Of a stretch of 29,359 bases of DNA, positions 7,765-14,511 are shown piece by piece. Below the pieces are notes generated by a model. The model was not told the origin of the DNA and made no database searches. It worked only from the letters and a program-made list of their open reading frames with translations. Every line of letters starts with the position of its first letter. Position 1 is the first letter of the stretch. A program made the translations under genes and the position numbers. Origin of the DNA: Leptospiraceae bacterium UBA2033 (lineage in GTDB: Bacteria > Spirochaetota > Leptospiria > Leptospirales > Leptospiraceae); NCBI GenBank assembly GCA_002333425.1, contig DDBL01000061.1, forward strand, positions 29,559-58,917. Reading direction: 5' to 3'.

Positions 7765-8739
7765 TTATGATTTTTTATACTCTTGTAGTATAGACTCAAC
7801 TGCGGTTCGAATAGAAATGCGATTTTCTTTTACGTCATCTTGTAATTTTGAAATAAGAGGATTGTTTTCTTTTAAATGTTGTATTTCGTAATAGATTTTA
7901 TTTTGTAAATAGGACCAGAGCCATTTGTCATATTGTGTTTTGCGGTTAACGGTAATTTGTCCGTCAGATGCAGATACAAAGTTTTGAATTTTTGTCCATA
8001 CGTCAGATATACCAATTTTCAAAAGAGAGCTAATCGTTAGAACTGGTGTTGTCCAATATTTGTATTTTGGTTTAAAAAGTCGCAGTGCATTTTCAAATTC
8101 ATGTCGTGCATTTTCGGCGTTGATTTTATTTGTTCCATCTGCTTTATTGATTAAAATCAGATCCGCCATTTCCATAATGCCTTTTTTGATTCCTTGCAAT
8201 TCGTCACCAGCACCGGCAAGTAATAGTAGCAAAAATATATCAGTCATGTCGGCAACGGCCACTTCTGATTGTCCGACACCAACTGTCTCTACGATGATGA
8301 CTTCATAACCCGCCGCTTCACAGAGTAGAATTGTATCTTTTGTTTTACGAGTTACACCACCAAGATTTCCACTCGTAGGAGAAGGGCGGATAAATGCATT
8401 CATACTCTGTGTTAATTCAGGCATACGAGTCTTATCCCCTAGAATACTTCCACCTGTGATTGGAGAAGTTGGATCGACTGCTAGGACGGCAACTTTTTTG
8501 CCTTGCGAAATTACATACATTCCGAACGCTTCAATGAAAGTAGACTTTCCTGCACCTGGAACTCCGCTAATTCCAATTCGAATTGAGGAGGTTTGTTTTT
8601 TAGAAATTCCAGAAAGAATTTCATCGGCGAGTTTTGCATCTTGTGCACGGCTACTTTCTACGAGGGTGATTGATTTTGCAAGAGCACGCCTGTTCCCTTC
8701 CAAAATTCCTTGGACTAATTCTTCTGGATTATAATTCAT
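7765..8739 (-). CDS. meaB: MeaB/ArgK family GTPase
   Basis: The 324-aa protein is a SIMIBI-class GTPase of the MeaB/ArgK family (also annotated LAO/AO transport ATPase). Visible motifs are the P-loop GVPGAGKS (59-66), the DPTSPITGGSILGDKTRM block, the switch VETVGVGQSE and the base-specificity motif NKAD. Family members load and protect adenosylcobalamin-dependent methylmalonyl-CoA mutase; the older arginine-transport label is doubtful. No mutase gene lies in this window, so its client must be encoded elsewhere. It is slightly shorter at both ends than many homologues but complete. The Amt-phosphatase gene follows after 16 nt and is probably cotranscribed. Confidence 0.92.
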   Translation of the reverse strand: MNYNPEELVQGILEGNRRALAKSITLVESSRAQDAKLADEILSGISKKQTSSIRIGISGVPGAGKSTFIEAFGMYVISQGKKVAVLAVDPTSPITGGSILGDKTRMPELTQSMNAFIRPSPTSGNLGGVTRKTKDTILLCEAAGYEVIIVETVGVGQSEVAVADMTDIFLLLLLAGAGDELQGIKKGIMEMADLILINKADGTNKINAENARHEFENALRLFKPKYKYWTTPVLTISSLLKIGISDVWTKIQNFVSASDGQITVNRKTQYDKWLWSYLQNKIYYEIQHLKENNPLISKLQDDVKENRISIRTAVESILQEYKKS

Positions 8740-8749
8740 ACTAAATTCA

Positions 8750-8777
8750 ATGCTAGTAGCCTAAATTCAATTGTCTA
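8750..8777 (-). promoter_or_regulatory. Possible meaB promoter with 20-nt direct repeat
   Basis: On the minus strand TAGACA (8777-8772) and TAGCAT (8755-8750) are separated by 16 nt, which would start RNA only a few bases before the meaB ATG. Two copies of CTAAATTCAAT (plus strand 8741-8751 and 8761-8771) lie 20 nt apart, about two helical turns, and could be an operator. Weak evidence. Confidence 0.25.
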
Positions 8778-8791
8778 GACCTATTTTTGTT

Positions 8792-8820
8792 GCCACCGAG
8801 GCACTGAGTCAAAGAGAAAA
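8792..8820 (+). repeat. CCACCGAGGCACTGAGTC repeat-like sequence
   Basis: This stretch reads GCCACCGAGGCACTGAGTCA then AAGAGAAAAA. It resembles a second class of short intergenic repeat that I recall in many bacterial genomes (variants of CCACAGAGGCACAGAGACAC) and is distantly similar to the ACCACCGATGAACACCG family. Only one copy is present here, so the repeat status rests on memory. Confidence 0.35.
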
Positions 8821-8864
8821 ATTTGAAGAAAGTGTGTTTCGTGACTTGGTGGTAAAATACTTAC

Positions 8865-8911
8865 TTGACGTAGATTTCTATATAGTCATAATGGGGGTAT
8901 TATATGACTAT
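8865..8911 (+). promoter_or_regulatory. Promoter and inverted-repeat operator of phd-vapC
   Basis: TTGACG (8865-8870) and CATAAT (8887-8892) are spaced by 16 nt. A perfect 9-bp inverted repeat, ATAGTCATA (8882-8890) and TATGACTAT (8903-8911), overlaps the -10 box and the start site; its arms are 21 nt apart, two helical turns, fitting a dimeric Phd-type antitoxin. A strong GGAGGG follows at 8912-8917 before the ATG. Confidence 0.65.
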
Positions 8912-8922
8912 GGAGGGTGACT

Positions 8923-9201
8923 ATGAATAATTATTTCAATGTTGCACAGGCGAAGTCCCGATTTTCTGAGGTATTACACAGAGCAGAGATTAGTCCCCAG
9001 TTTATTTCGAGTCGTGGAAAAGAAATTGGAGTCATTCTAAGCAAAAAATCCTACGAAAAACTTCTAAAGATAGAAAGTGATAGTCAGCCTCGCACAAAAC
9101 TAAAAGATTTCCTCGAACTCTCTAAAAATCTCAGATCTCATTTTCCTACTAAACTTCCTACTTCAAAACGAAAATCGCGCCCCAATCCAGATTTCAACTA
9201 A
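8923..9201 (+). CDS. Phd/YefM family antitoxin
   Basis: The ATG at 8923 sits 5 nt behind GGAGGG and gives 92 aa; a GTG at 8917 inside that ribosome-binding site is less likely. The N-terminal half has the Phd/YefM DNA-binding pattern: FNVAQAKSRFSEVLHRAE, then ISSRGKEIGVILSKKSYEKLL. The C-terminal part is basic and probably disordered until bound to the toxin. It should neutralise the PIN-domain toxin encoded 6 nt downstream and repress its own promoter through the inverted repeat just upstream. Confidence 0.88.
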   Translation: MNNYFNVAQAKSRFSEVLHRAEISPQFISSRGKEIGVILSKKSYEKLLKIESDSQPRTKLKDFLELSKNLRSHFPTKLPTSKRKSRPNPDFN

Positions 9202-9207
9202 AGTCGC

Positions 9208-9612
9208 TTGAGCAAATACCTCTTAGACACAAACGTAATTTCTGAACTTGCCAGAAAAGTCCCAAACTCTTCCGTAATAGAATTTTTCGAATCTCTAGAC
9301 GAAATTACCATTAGTGTGATTACAATTGAAGAAATTGAATTTGGAATAGAAAGAGTTCCTACAAATCAAAAAAAGTATTTGTGGAAATGGTGGTCTGCTT
9401 TGTTATCTCTACCGCCTATTGTTCTCAGTGTGGATGAAAAAATTGCAAAACTTGCGGGTAATTTAAGAGCAAAACAAGAGTCAAAAGGTAAAAGCCGCAC
9501 TCAGGCAGATATGTTAATTGCCGCAACAGCAATTACAAATGGGCTAATTCTTGTTACCCGTAACACAAAAGACTTCTCCGAATGCGGAGTAAGCGTATTA
9601 AATCCATTTTAA
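9208..9612 (+). CDS. vapC: VapC family PIN-domain ribonuclease toxin
   Basis: The 134-aa protein is a PIN-domain RNase of the VapC/FitB type, a Mg2+-dependent endonuclease that typically cuts tRNA or rRNA. Acidic active-site residues are visible in YLLDTNVISEL (Asp7), in TISVITIEEIEFGIER, in SRTQADMLIAATAI and in TRNTKDF. The start is TTG, 6 nt after the antitoxin stop and without a good ribosome-binding site of its own, so it is likely made by coupling, at lower levels than the antitoxin. All catalytic motifs look intact, so the toxin should be active. Confidence 0.9.
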   Translation: MSKYLLDTNVISELARKVPNSSVIEFFESLDEITISVITIEEIEFGIERVPTNQKKYLWKWWSALLSLPPIVLSVDEKIAKLAGNLRAKQESKGKSRTQADMLIAATAITNGLILVTRNTKDFSECGVSVLNPF

Positions 9613-9624
9613 AGAAGGTAGATT

Positions 9625-10053
9625 ATGATTGAAAAAGCAATTGAAATTGCACTAAATGCACACAAAGAACAAACAGATAAAAATGGACAGCCCTATATTT
9701 TACATGTAATGAGAGTTGGGCTAAGAGGCAGAACTGAGAACGAAAAAATTGTTGGGATTTTACACGATGTAGTAGAGGATTCGGATTGGACATTTGATAA
9801 ATTGGCAAAGGAAGGATTTTCAGAGACAATTCTTTCTGCACTAGAATGTTTGACTAAAAAATCAGAAGACGAACCTTATGAAGAATTCATCGAGCGAGTG
9901 AAAAAAAATCCACTCGCAGTTTCAGTGAAGTTAAATGATCTCGAGGATAATATGGATATCCGCCGAATGGAAGTCGTTCAAGAAAAAGATGTCAAACGAC
10001 TAAACAAATACCTAAAGGCGTATAAAGAATTGGCAGAATTAAAAAATCAATGA
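9625..10053 (+). CDS. Small HD-domain protein, RelA/SpoT hydrolase-like
   Basis: The 142-aa protein is a single HD domain of the type found in (p)ppGpp hydrolases (RelA/SpoT N-terminus, small alarmone hydrolases, Mesh1). Likely metal ligands are His27 (in PYILH), His47-Asp48 (in GILHDVVEDS) and Asp105 (in VKLNDLEDNMD); the pattern NGQPYILHVMRV is typical. No synthetase or TGS domain is present. It starts 12 nt after vapC behind AAGAAGG, so it is very probably the third gene of the toxin-antitoxin operon. Its last 7 nt overlap the end of apt on the opposite strand. Hydrolysis of another nucleotide is possible; activity is inferred from the motif set. Confidence 0.85.
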   Translation: MIEKAIEIALNAHKEQTDKNGQPYILHVMRVGLRGRTENEKIVGILHDVVEDSDWTFDKLAKEGFSETILSALECLTKKSEDEPYEEFIERVKKNPLAVSVKLNDLEDNMDIRRMEVVQEKDVKRLNKYLKAYKELAELKNQ

Positions 10054-10580
10054 CCTTCAAATTCGCAGATAGAATAAATATCCACACCATATTTTTCTTT
10101 GATCGCCTTACTTCCACCTAGTTCCGGCAAATCAATGATTACCCCTGCTTCATGAATTTCTCCACCTAAAGCACGGATAAGCTGAATTGCCGCACCTAAC
10201 GTTCCGCCTGTAGCAATTAAATCATCCATGATAAGAACTTTATCACCTGGCACAATAGAGTCTTTGTGAATTTCTACAATATCCGTTCCATATTCAAGAG
10301 CGTATTCTTGTTTTAGAGTTTCTCCTGGAAGTTTTCCTTTTTTGCGAATTGGTACGAGCCCAACTCCAAGTTGGAAAGCAAGTGCCGCACCGGTGATAAA
10401 TCCTCTCGCTTCGATAGCGGCTACTTTTGTTATTCCCTGTTTCTCATAACGTGCTACGAAAGTGCCTATCGTAAGTGCGAGTCCTTCTGGATCTAGTATG
10501 AGGGATGTGATGTCTCTAAACATAATTCCTGGTTTTGGCCAATCTGGGATAGTTCTGATTTTTGATTTTACGATAGACAT
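10047..10580 (-). CDS. apt: Adenine phosphoribosyltransferase
   Basis: This enzyme converts adenine and PRPP to AMP in purine salvage. With the ATG at 10580 the protein is 177 aa, the normal APRT size, and is preceded by AAGGA; an upstream frame to 10700 adds 40 residues not found in the family. Visible motifs are the N-terminal IPDWPKPGIMFRDITSL, AAIEARGFITGAALA and the PRPP-binding loop VLIMDDLIATGGTL. Its stop overlaps the alarmone-hydrolase gene by 7 nt in convergent orientation. Upstream on the other strand lies the higBA promoter. Confidence 0.95.
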   Translation of the reverse strand: MSIVKSKIRTIPDWPKPGIMFRDITSLILDPEGLALTIGTFVARYEKQGITKVAAIEARGFITGAALAFQLGVGLVPIRKKGKLPGETLKQEYALEYGTDIVEIHKDSIVPGDKVLIMDDLIATGGTLGAAIQLIRALGGEIHEAGVIIDLPELGGSKAIKEKYGVDIYSICEFEGH

Positions 10581-10681
10581 AGTATTTTTCCTTGTGTGAT
10601 TACCAGTTTTGTAAGGTTTTTCATTTCGTAAATCAGAAATTAAAACAAATGAGTAACGATATATAGAGTAAATAATAACGC

Positions 10682-10718
10682 TTGACATTAGTAATGCCAT
10701 AAGATAGTATACTAATGT
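10682..10718 (+). promoter_or_regulatory. higBA promoter and operator; leaderless start predicted
   Basis: A perfect TTGACA (10682-10687) and TAGTAT (10705-10710) are 17 nt apart, placing the transcription start at about 10716-10718, on the GTG start codon of higB. A perfect 9-bp inverted repeat, ACATTAGTA (10685-10693) and TACTAATGT (10710-10718), spans the promoter, one arm covering the -35 edge and the other the start codon. No ribosome-binding site is present. Confidence 0.6.
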
Positions 10719-10998
10719 GATTAAAAGTTTTGGTTCAACTGAAACAGAGAAGATATGGAGAGGAGAGTTTTCAAAGAAAATACCGAATGAAATTCAAAGG
10801 CAGATTCGAAAAAAGTTAAGGATGATTAATAACGCTGCCGTTTTAGAAGATTTGAAAGTTCCCCCAGGCAATAAACTAGAGTCTCTGAAAGGCGATAGGA
10901 AAGGTCAATATAGTATAAGAGTTAATGACCAGTGGCGAATTTGTTTTCATTGGGTAAGTGAAAATGCGATTCATGTTGAAGTTGTAGATTATCATTAG
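10717..10998 (+). CDS. higB: HigB/RelE family toxin
   Basis: The 93-aa protein belongs to the HigB (killer protein) branch of the RelE superfamily of ribosome-dependent mRNA interferases. Family features are the start MIKSFGSTETEKIW, the segment IRKKLRMINNAAVLEDLKVPPGN and the C-terminal core YSIRVNDQWRICFHW, which holds the conserved Arg residues. The start is GTG; the first in-frame stop upstream (TAG at 10705) leaves no other start. The gene precedes its antitoxin, the usual order for hig modules, with 15 nt between them. Confidence 0.92.
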   Translation: MIKSFGSTETEKIWRGEFSKKIPNEIQRQIRKKLRMINNAAVLEDLKVPPGNKLESLKGDRKGQYSIRVNDQWRICFHWVSENAIHVEVVDYH

Positions 10999-11013
10999 AA
11001 TAGGACGAATTAT

Positions 11014-11316
11014 ATGAAAAAAATTCCGAACATACATCCAGGCGAAATTTTAGAAGAAGAGTTTTTATTGCCCCTAAAAATTACCGCCTATCGACTAGCG
11101 AAAGAAACTGGAATTCCACAAACTCGCATTAGTCAAATCATAAAGGGCAATCGGAGTATTACCGCAGACACGGCGATTCGATTTTCAAAATTTTTTGGAA
11201 CCACTCCGCAATTCTGGCTTGGGTTGCAAAATGACTTTGACTTGGAAGAAGAATTGAACAAGAAAGTAAAAGAATTTAATTCTATCTTAAATTTTAAAGA
11301 AGCATTGGCTGTATAA
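11014..11316 (+). CDS. higA: HigA family antitoxin, XRE-type HTH
   Basis: The 100-aa protein opens with the HigA hallmark IPNIHPGEILEEEFLLPL and carries an XRE-type helix-turn-helix at about residues 25-60 (AYRLAKETGIPQTRISQIIK, then GNRSITADTAIRF). It should bind HigB and repress the higBA promoter through the inverted repeat upstream of higB. The start ATG follows GGACGAATTAT, a moderate ribosome-binding site. Complete and of normal length. Confidence 0.93.
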   Translation: MKKIPNIHPGEILEEEFLLPLKITAYRLAKETGIPQTRISQIIKGNRSITADTAIRFSKFFGTTPQFWLGLQNDFDLEEELNKKVKEFNSILNFKEALAV

Positions 11317-11347
11317 ATTTGTCGATTTTTAAAACGGGGATAAATTT

Positions 11348-11866
11348 TTGAGTGATAAAATAAAAGTTCTATTTGTGTGTCTTGGCAATATTTGTCGTTC
11401 TCCCGCCGCTGAGGGAGCTTTCAAAAACCTTGTCCAAAAAAAAGGTCTGGAAGATTTATTTGAAATAGATTCTGCCGGCACTGCTGACTATCATGTAGGA
11501 GAATTGGCACATGATACTACGAGGTTAGTTGCGCGGGAAAGAGGTATTATCCTCACCCACCACTGTCGTCAATTTGAGGTTTCTGATTTTAGAAAATTTG
11601 ATTACATTTTGGCGATGGACAATTCAAATTATCGAAATATTATTTCCTTGGCGAAAGATGAATCACAAAAACAAAAAGTGATGAAGTTTAGAAAATTTGA
11701 TTCTTCTGTAAGAGGAGAACCGGATGTGCCTGATCCTTATTACGGTAGTGTAGCTGGTTTTGAACATGTGCAAGATATTGTAGAGCGTTCATCTTTGGGA
11801 TTTTTAGATTGGATTTTACAAAATCATAATCTTTCAACGGAAGTAGTAGAGGAATACGAGGAGTAA
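11348..11866 (+). CDS. Low molecular weight protein-tyrosine phosphatase
   Basis: The active-site P-loop is C-x5-R at Cys11-Arg17 in VCLGNICRSP, near the N-terminus as in all low-molecular-weight tyrosine phosphatases, and the general-acid Asp loop is PDVPDPYYG near residue 130. The start is TTG, preceded by GGGG at about 9 nt; starting later would remove the P-loop strand. The protein is 172 aa, slightly longer than the usual 150-160 because of a C-terminal extension. The gene is followed after 3 nt by ndh. Such enzymes dephosphorylate tyrosine kinases for polysaccharide export or, in some bacteria, protein-arginine phosphate; the substrate here is unknown. Confidence 0.92.
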   Translation: MSDKIKVLFVCLGNICRSPAAEGAFKNLVQKKGLEDLFEIDSAGTADYHVGELAHDTTRLVARERGIILTHHCRQFEVSDFRKFDYILAMDNSNYRNIISLAKDESQKQKVMKFRKFDSSVRGEPDVPDPYYGSVAGFEHVQDIVERSSLGFLDWILQNHNLSTEVVEEYEE

Positions 11867-11869
11867 CCT

Positions 11870-13120
11870 ATGGCAGAAGAAAAACATGTAGTGATCGTTG
11901 GTGCTGGTTTTGCTGGTTTACAAGCGGCTAAAAAATTAGGAAACAAAAAAGGAATTAAAGTTACAGTTGTAGATAAGAATAATCACCATTTGTTCCAACC
12001 ACTTCTTTATCAGGTAGCAAGCTCTGTACTAAGTCCTGCTGATATTGCAATTCCCACTCGTTCGATTACTACGGACTTGCAAAATATTTCTATCATCATG
12101 TCAGAGCTTACAGAAATAAATAAAGAGCACAAAAAACTTCACCTAGAACATACTACGATTCAATATGACTATTTGATTTTGGCAATGGGAGCGCGAACAA
12201 GTTACTTCGGAAACGATCACTGGAAAAAATTTGCACCCGGTATGAAAAATCTAAGTGATGCTCTAAAGGTTCGAAAAAATATTTTGGTTTCTTTTGAAAG
12301 AGCAGAGCTCGAAACCAATCCAGCCAAAGTAGCGGAGCTTTTAAGTTATGTAGTGATTGGTGGTGGTCCGACTGGAGTTGAACTTTCGGGGGCTATTGCT
12401 GAGTTGTCGCATCAAATTATTCGAAATGATTTTCGTTTTATAGATTCATCTCTCAGTAAAATTACTCTTATCGAAGGGGGACCGAGATTACTTCCTTCTT
12501 TTTCTGAAAAATCTTCTGAAGTAGCGCGCAAAGAATTGATCAAACGAGGAGTGGAAGTTAGGTTAAATACGCGTGTGACTAATATTGACGAGGAAGGAGT
12601 TCATACTGGTTCTGAGATTATTAAGTCTAATAATATTATCTGGGCTGCTGGTGTTGCGGCTAATCCGTTTACTGCGAAGTTAGGAGTAGAGTTAGACAAG
12701 TCAGGTAGAGTTATTGTAAACAAATACTGTGCTCTTCCTAGTAATCCTGAAATTTTTTGCATTGGAGACATGGCGAATTTTAGCGAAGGGTTAGAGCGTC
12801 CTCTGCCTGGAGTATCTCCTGTTGCGATGCAGCAGGGACGTTATGTGGCAGATCTTATCATGAACGAAATCAAGGGGAAAGAGCGAAAAGCATTTCAATA
12901 CTTTGATAAAGGCAGTATGGCGACTATCGGTAGAATGGATGCTGTTGCAGAAATGGGAAATTTCAGAATGTCTGGCATTATGGGATGGCTTGGTTGGTTG
13001 TTTGTCCATTTATTTTACCAAGTCGGCTTTAAGAACAAAGTTTCGATTTTGATTACTTGGATTTGGAGTTATATTTCTTTTCAAGCTGGAGCGAGGCTAA
13101 TTCAAAACGAAGAAGACTAA
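11870..13120 (+). CDS. ndh: Type II NADH dehydrogenase (NDH-2)
   Basis: This 416-aa FAD flavoprotein passes electrons from NADH to quinone without pumping protons, at the inner face of the membrane. It has two Rossmann folds: FAD-binding VVIVGAGFAGLQAAKKLG (about 7-24) and NADH-binding VVIGGGPTGVELSG (about 161-175). The quinone/FAD region LFQPLLYQVASSVLSP and the second FAD motif FCIGDMANF are typical. The C-terminus (about 365-405) is hydrophobic and aromatic, consistent with a membrane-attached amphipathic end. It starts 3 nt after the phosphatase stop, with GAGGAG just upstream, and ends before a strong terminator. Confidence 0.94.
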   Translation: MAEEKHVVIVGAGFAGLQAAKKLGNKKGIKVTVVDKNNHHLFQPLLYQVASSVLSPADIAIPTRSITTDLQNISIIMSELTEINKEHKKLHLEHTTIQYDYLILAMGARTSYFGNDHWKKFAPGMKNLSDALKVRKNILVSFERAELETNPAKVAELLSYVVIGGGPTGVELSGAIAELSHQIIRNDFRFIDSSLSKITLIEGGPRLLPSFSEKSSEVARKELIKRGVEVRLNTRVTNIDEEGVHTGSEIIKSNNIIWAAGVAANPFTAKLGVELDKSGRVIVNKYCALPSNPEIFCIGDMANFSEGLERPLPGVSPVAMQQGRYVADLIMNEIKGKERKAFQYFDKGSMATIGRMDAVAEMGNFRMSGIMGWLGWLFVHLFYQVGFKNKVSILITWIWSYISFQAGARLIQNEED

Positions 13121-13146
13121 ACTTGTCGGTAAATTAGAGGATAAAT

Positions 13147-13177
13147 GATTTTACCCGCGCCCCTCGCGGGTAAAATC
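13147..13177. terminator. Bidirectional intrinsic terminator
   Basis: GATTTTACCCGCG (13147-13159) and CGCGGGTAAAATC (13165-13177) form a perfect 13-bp stem with the loop CCCCT. Because the stem carries A/T runs on both outer sides it can end transcription from either strand. It lies between the convergent ndh and the 126-aa gene. Confidence 0.85.
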
Positions 13178-13208
13178 GCTATCTCTGTTTTATTTGCCAA
13201 CAAGTCTA

Positions 13209-13589
13209 CTAATCTTCTTCGTTGATTTCGATGTCTTTTGAGTTGAGTGGTTTTAGAATTGTGCTGTTGATGATTTCATAAACTAGGTTATCAATGATTG
13301 CACCTTTTTGCCAAAGAGCTTCCGACTCAGTACCTACAACATCTTCTAGCAGATTATCAGAATATACCACCATACACTCATTCGCATTTTCATCCGGTGT
13401 CATTAGAACTTCTTCTTCGCCGGATAAAACAATACTAATGGTAAACGTCGTGTAATCCTCTAGACTTTTATACTGATAGTAGTCCATGATTTTATAGAAA
13501 TTTTCCTTAGTATCAATTAAAATCTGAACCTCAAACGAATTCCATTGGATACATTTAAAACTTAGAACCTGACCTAAATATTCTGGCAT
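13209..13589 (-). CDS. Hypothetical acidic protein, 126 aa
   Basis: I do not recognise this protein. It has no signal peptide or membrane segment, is strongly acidic, and looks like an alpha/beta fold with strands such as EVQILID, FTISIVLS and ECMVVYSD and a helix near residues 95-110. It begins MPEYLGQVLSFKCIQW and ends in a charged EINEED tail. It is a single gene facing ndh, with a terminator between the two and TTGACA about 30 nt upstream of its start on the minus strand. Coding appears real because it is well placed between a terminator and a long intergenic region. Confidence 0.7.
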   Translation of the reverse strand: MPEYLGQVLSFKCIQWNSFEVQILIDTKENFYKIMDYYQYKSLEDYTTFTISIVLSGEEEVLMTPDENANECMVVYSDNLLEDVVGTESEALWQKGAIIDNLVYEIINSTILKPLNSKDIEINEED

Positions 13590-13769
13590 GAGAGTAGGAG
13601 CTTATTTTAAAACTCCCCTGTCAATTAGATTTTGGCTGTGTGGATTTGGGTAAAATTGTCAGTGAATATCTGAACTGATTAGATAAAACTTTACCTACTT
13701 AACTAATGTAGACCCAAAATTTCCTGTACAGATTTGGTTTAAAACTTTCCAAGAGTTGTAAAGTTTTCT

Positions 13770-13976
13770 AAATCAATGTAATCTATTTTGTGCATATTTA
13801 CATAACTCATGGATGAGCTTGATAAAACATGTGTTTTTTTCTTGACGAAAAACTTCGAGTTATATATCTGGTTATACTAATGGAAAATCAGAATCACAGA
13901 GTAAAATTGAAAGATTAGTAAACAGAATTTTAAGCTAGATTCTGAATTTGAAAAATGATTTAAAAGGAAAAATAAA
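13770..13976 (+). repeat. Duplicated leader, copy 1 (homologous to 15690-15893)
   Basis: About 207 nt up to the ATG at 13977 align along their whole length with 15690-15893. Best-kept blocks are ATAACTC-TGGAT, the palindrome-like AAAACATGTGTTTT (13824-13837), TTGACG, GAAAATCAGAAT, TAGTAAACAGAATTTTAA, CTAGATTCTGAATT and GATTTAAAAGGAAAAATAAA next to the start. The gap 13590-13769 shows no gene. In the RNA, CAGAAT (13923-13928) can pair with ATTCTG (13939-13944), and TCAGAAT (13888-13894) could compete for the same partner. Confidence 0.8.
13824..13870 (+). promoter_or_regulatory. Promoter in leader copy 1
   Basis: TTGACG (13842-13847) and TATCTG (13865-13870) are 17 nt apart and align exactly with the better promoter in copy 2. 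The near-palindrome AAAACATGTGTTTT ends 4 nt upstream of the -35 box, a typical activator or repressor position. The leader RNA would be about 100 nt long. Confidence 0.5.
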
Positions 13977-14510
13977 ATGAAAAAAACAACTAAGATTTCA
14001 GTTATACTATTAATTACCCTATCCTTCTTTTCTAATTGTAAAGAATCTCCTTTAAAGGATGGCACATACAGAAATAAAAATCTGTTGTATCTCCTAAATA
14101 TCCCTTCATCTAGCACTGTCACTCTGAATATAGTCTATTCTGGCTCGTGTAACTATTCTCCGAATCAAAATTACTGTACAAATTTATACTACGGCGTTAT
14201 GCCTGGAGTTTCCGATGGTACTACTTCGGATGCAGCATGCACACGAATACCTGGATTTGGAAAAAGCCAAACTGAGCCATGCCCTGTGCAAAACTTTGTA
14301 GGTGCTTGCTATGTATACGGAAGTATAGCAGTCCGAAAGCTTGAAGTATATTATAGTCCAGAATTTACTAAGGCAAGTGCGGAAGAATATTGCAAAAATG
14401 GATCCAACTTCACTAGCCAAGCTCCCTTTGAAGCGAGGAGACCACACCATGTTACTCAATTCTTGGATACGTATGATGTGAATTTCCTGCCTCCCTTAAA
14501 CTTGAACTGA
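13977..14510 (+). CDS. Lipoprotein, 177 aa, with six mature cysteines
   Basis: The N-terminus is a lipoprotein signal: basic MKKTTK, hydrophobic core, then Cys21 in FFSNC, a relaxed spirochetal lipobox. The mature part has six more cysteines (58, 67, 88, 102, 111, 139), enough for three disulfides, and is rich in Ser, Thr, Tyr and Asn, as expected for an exported, surface-type protein. The ribosome-binding site AAGGAAAAATAAA is conserved in the second leader copy. No family recognised. An outer-membrane barrel gene follows after 1 nt, so the two products may work together. Confidence 0.82.
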   Translation: MKKTTKISVILLITLSFFSNCKESPLKDGTYRNKNLLYLLNIPSSSTVTLNIVYSGSCNYSPNQNYCTNLYYGVMPGVSDGTTSDAACTRIPGFGKSQTEPCPVQNFVGACYVYGSIAVRKLEVYYSPEFTKASAEEYCKNGSNFTSQAPFEARRPHHVTQFLDTYDVNFLPPLNLN

Positions 14511-14511
14511 C

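Noticed and set aside
7749..7799. Seventeen-codon N-terminal extension of the Amt-phosphatase
   Set aside because: It would overlap the meaB coding end, and the internal ATG at 7748 has AAGGA and begins right before the first membrane helix.
8060..8734. Plus-strand frames opposite meaB
   Set aside because: Antisense shadows of a strongly conserved GTPase; no start signals or recognisable protein pattern.
10581..10700. Forty-codon extension of apt
   Set aside because: The ATG at 10580 has a ribosome-binding site and gives the normal APRT length; the extension runs into the higBA promoter.
13590..13769. Hidden small gene before the first leader copy
   Set aside because: No frame with a ribosome-binding site and plausible start; only a minus-strand TTGACA that could serve the 126-aa gene.
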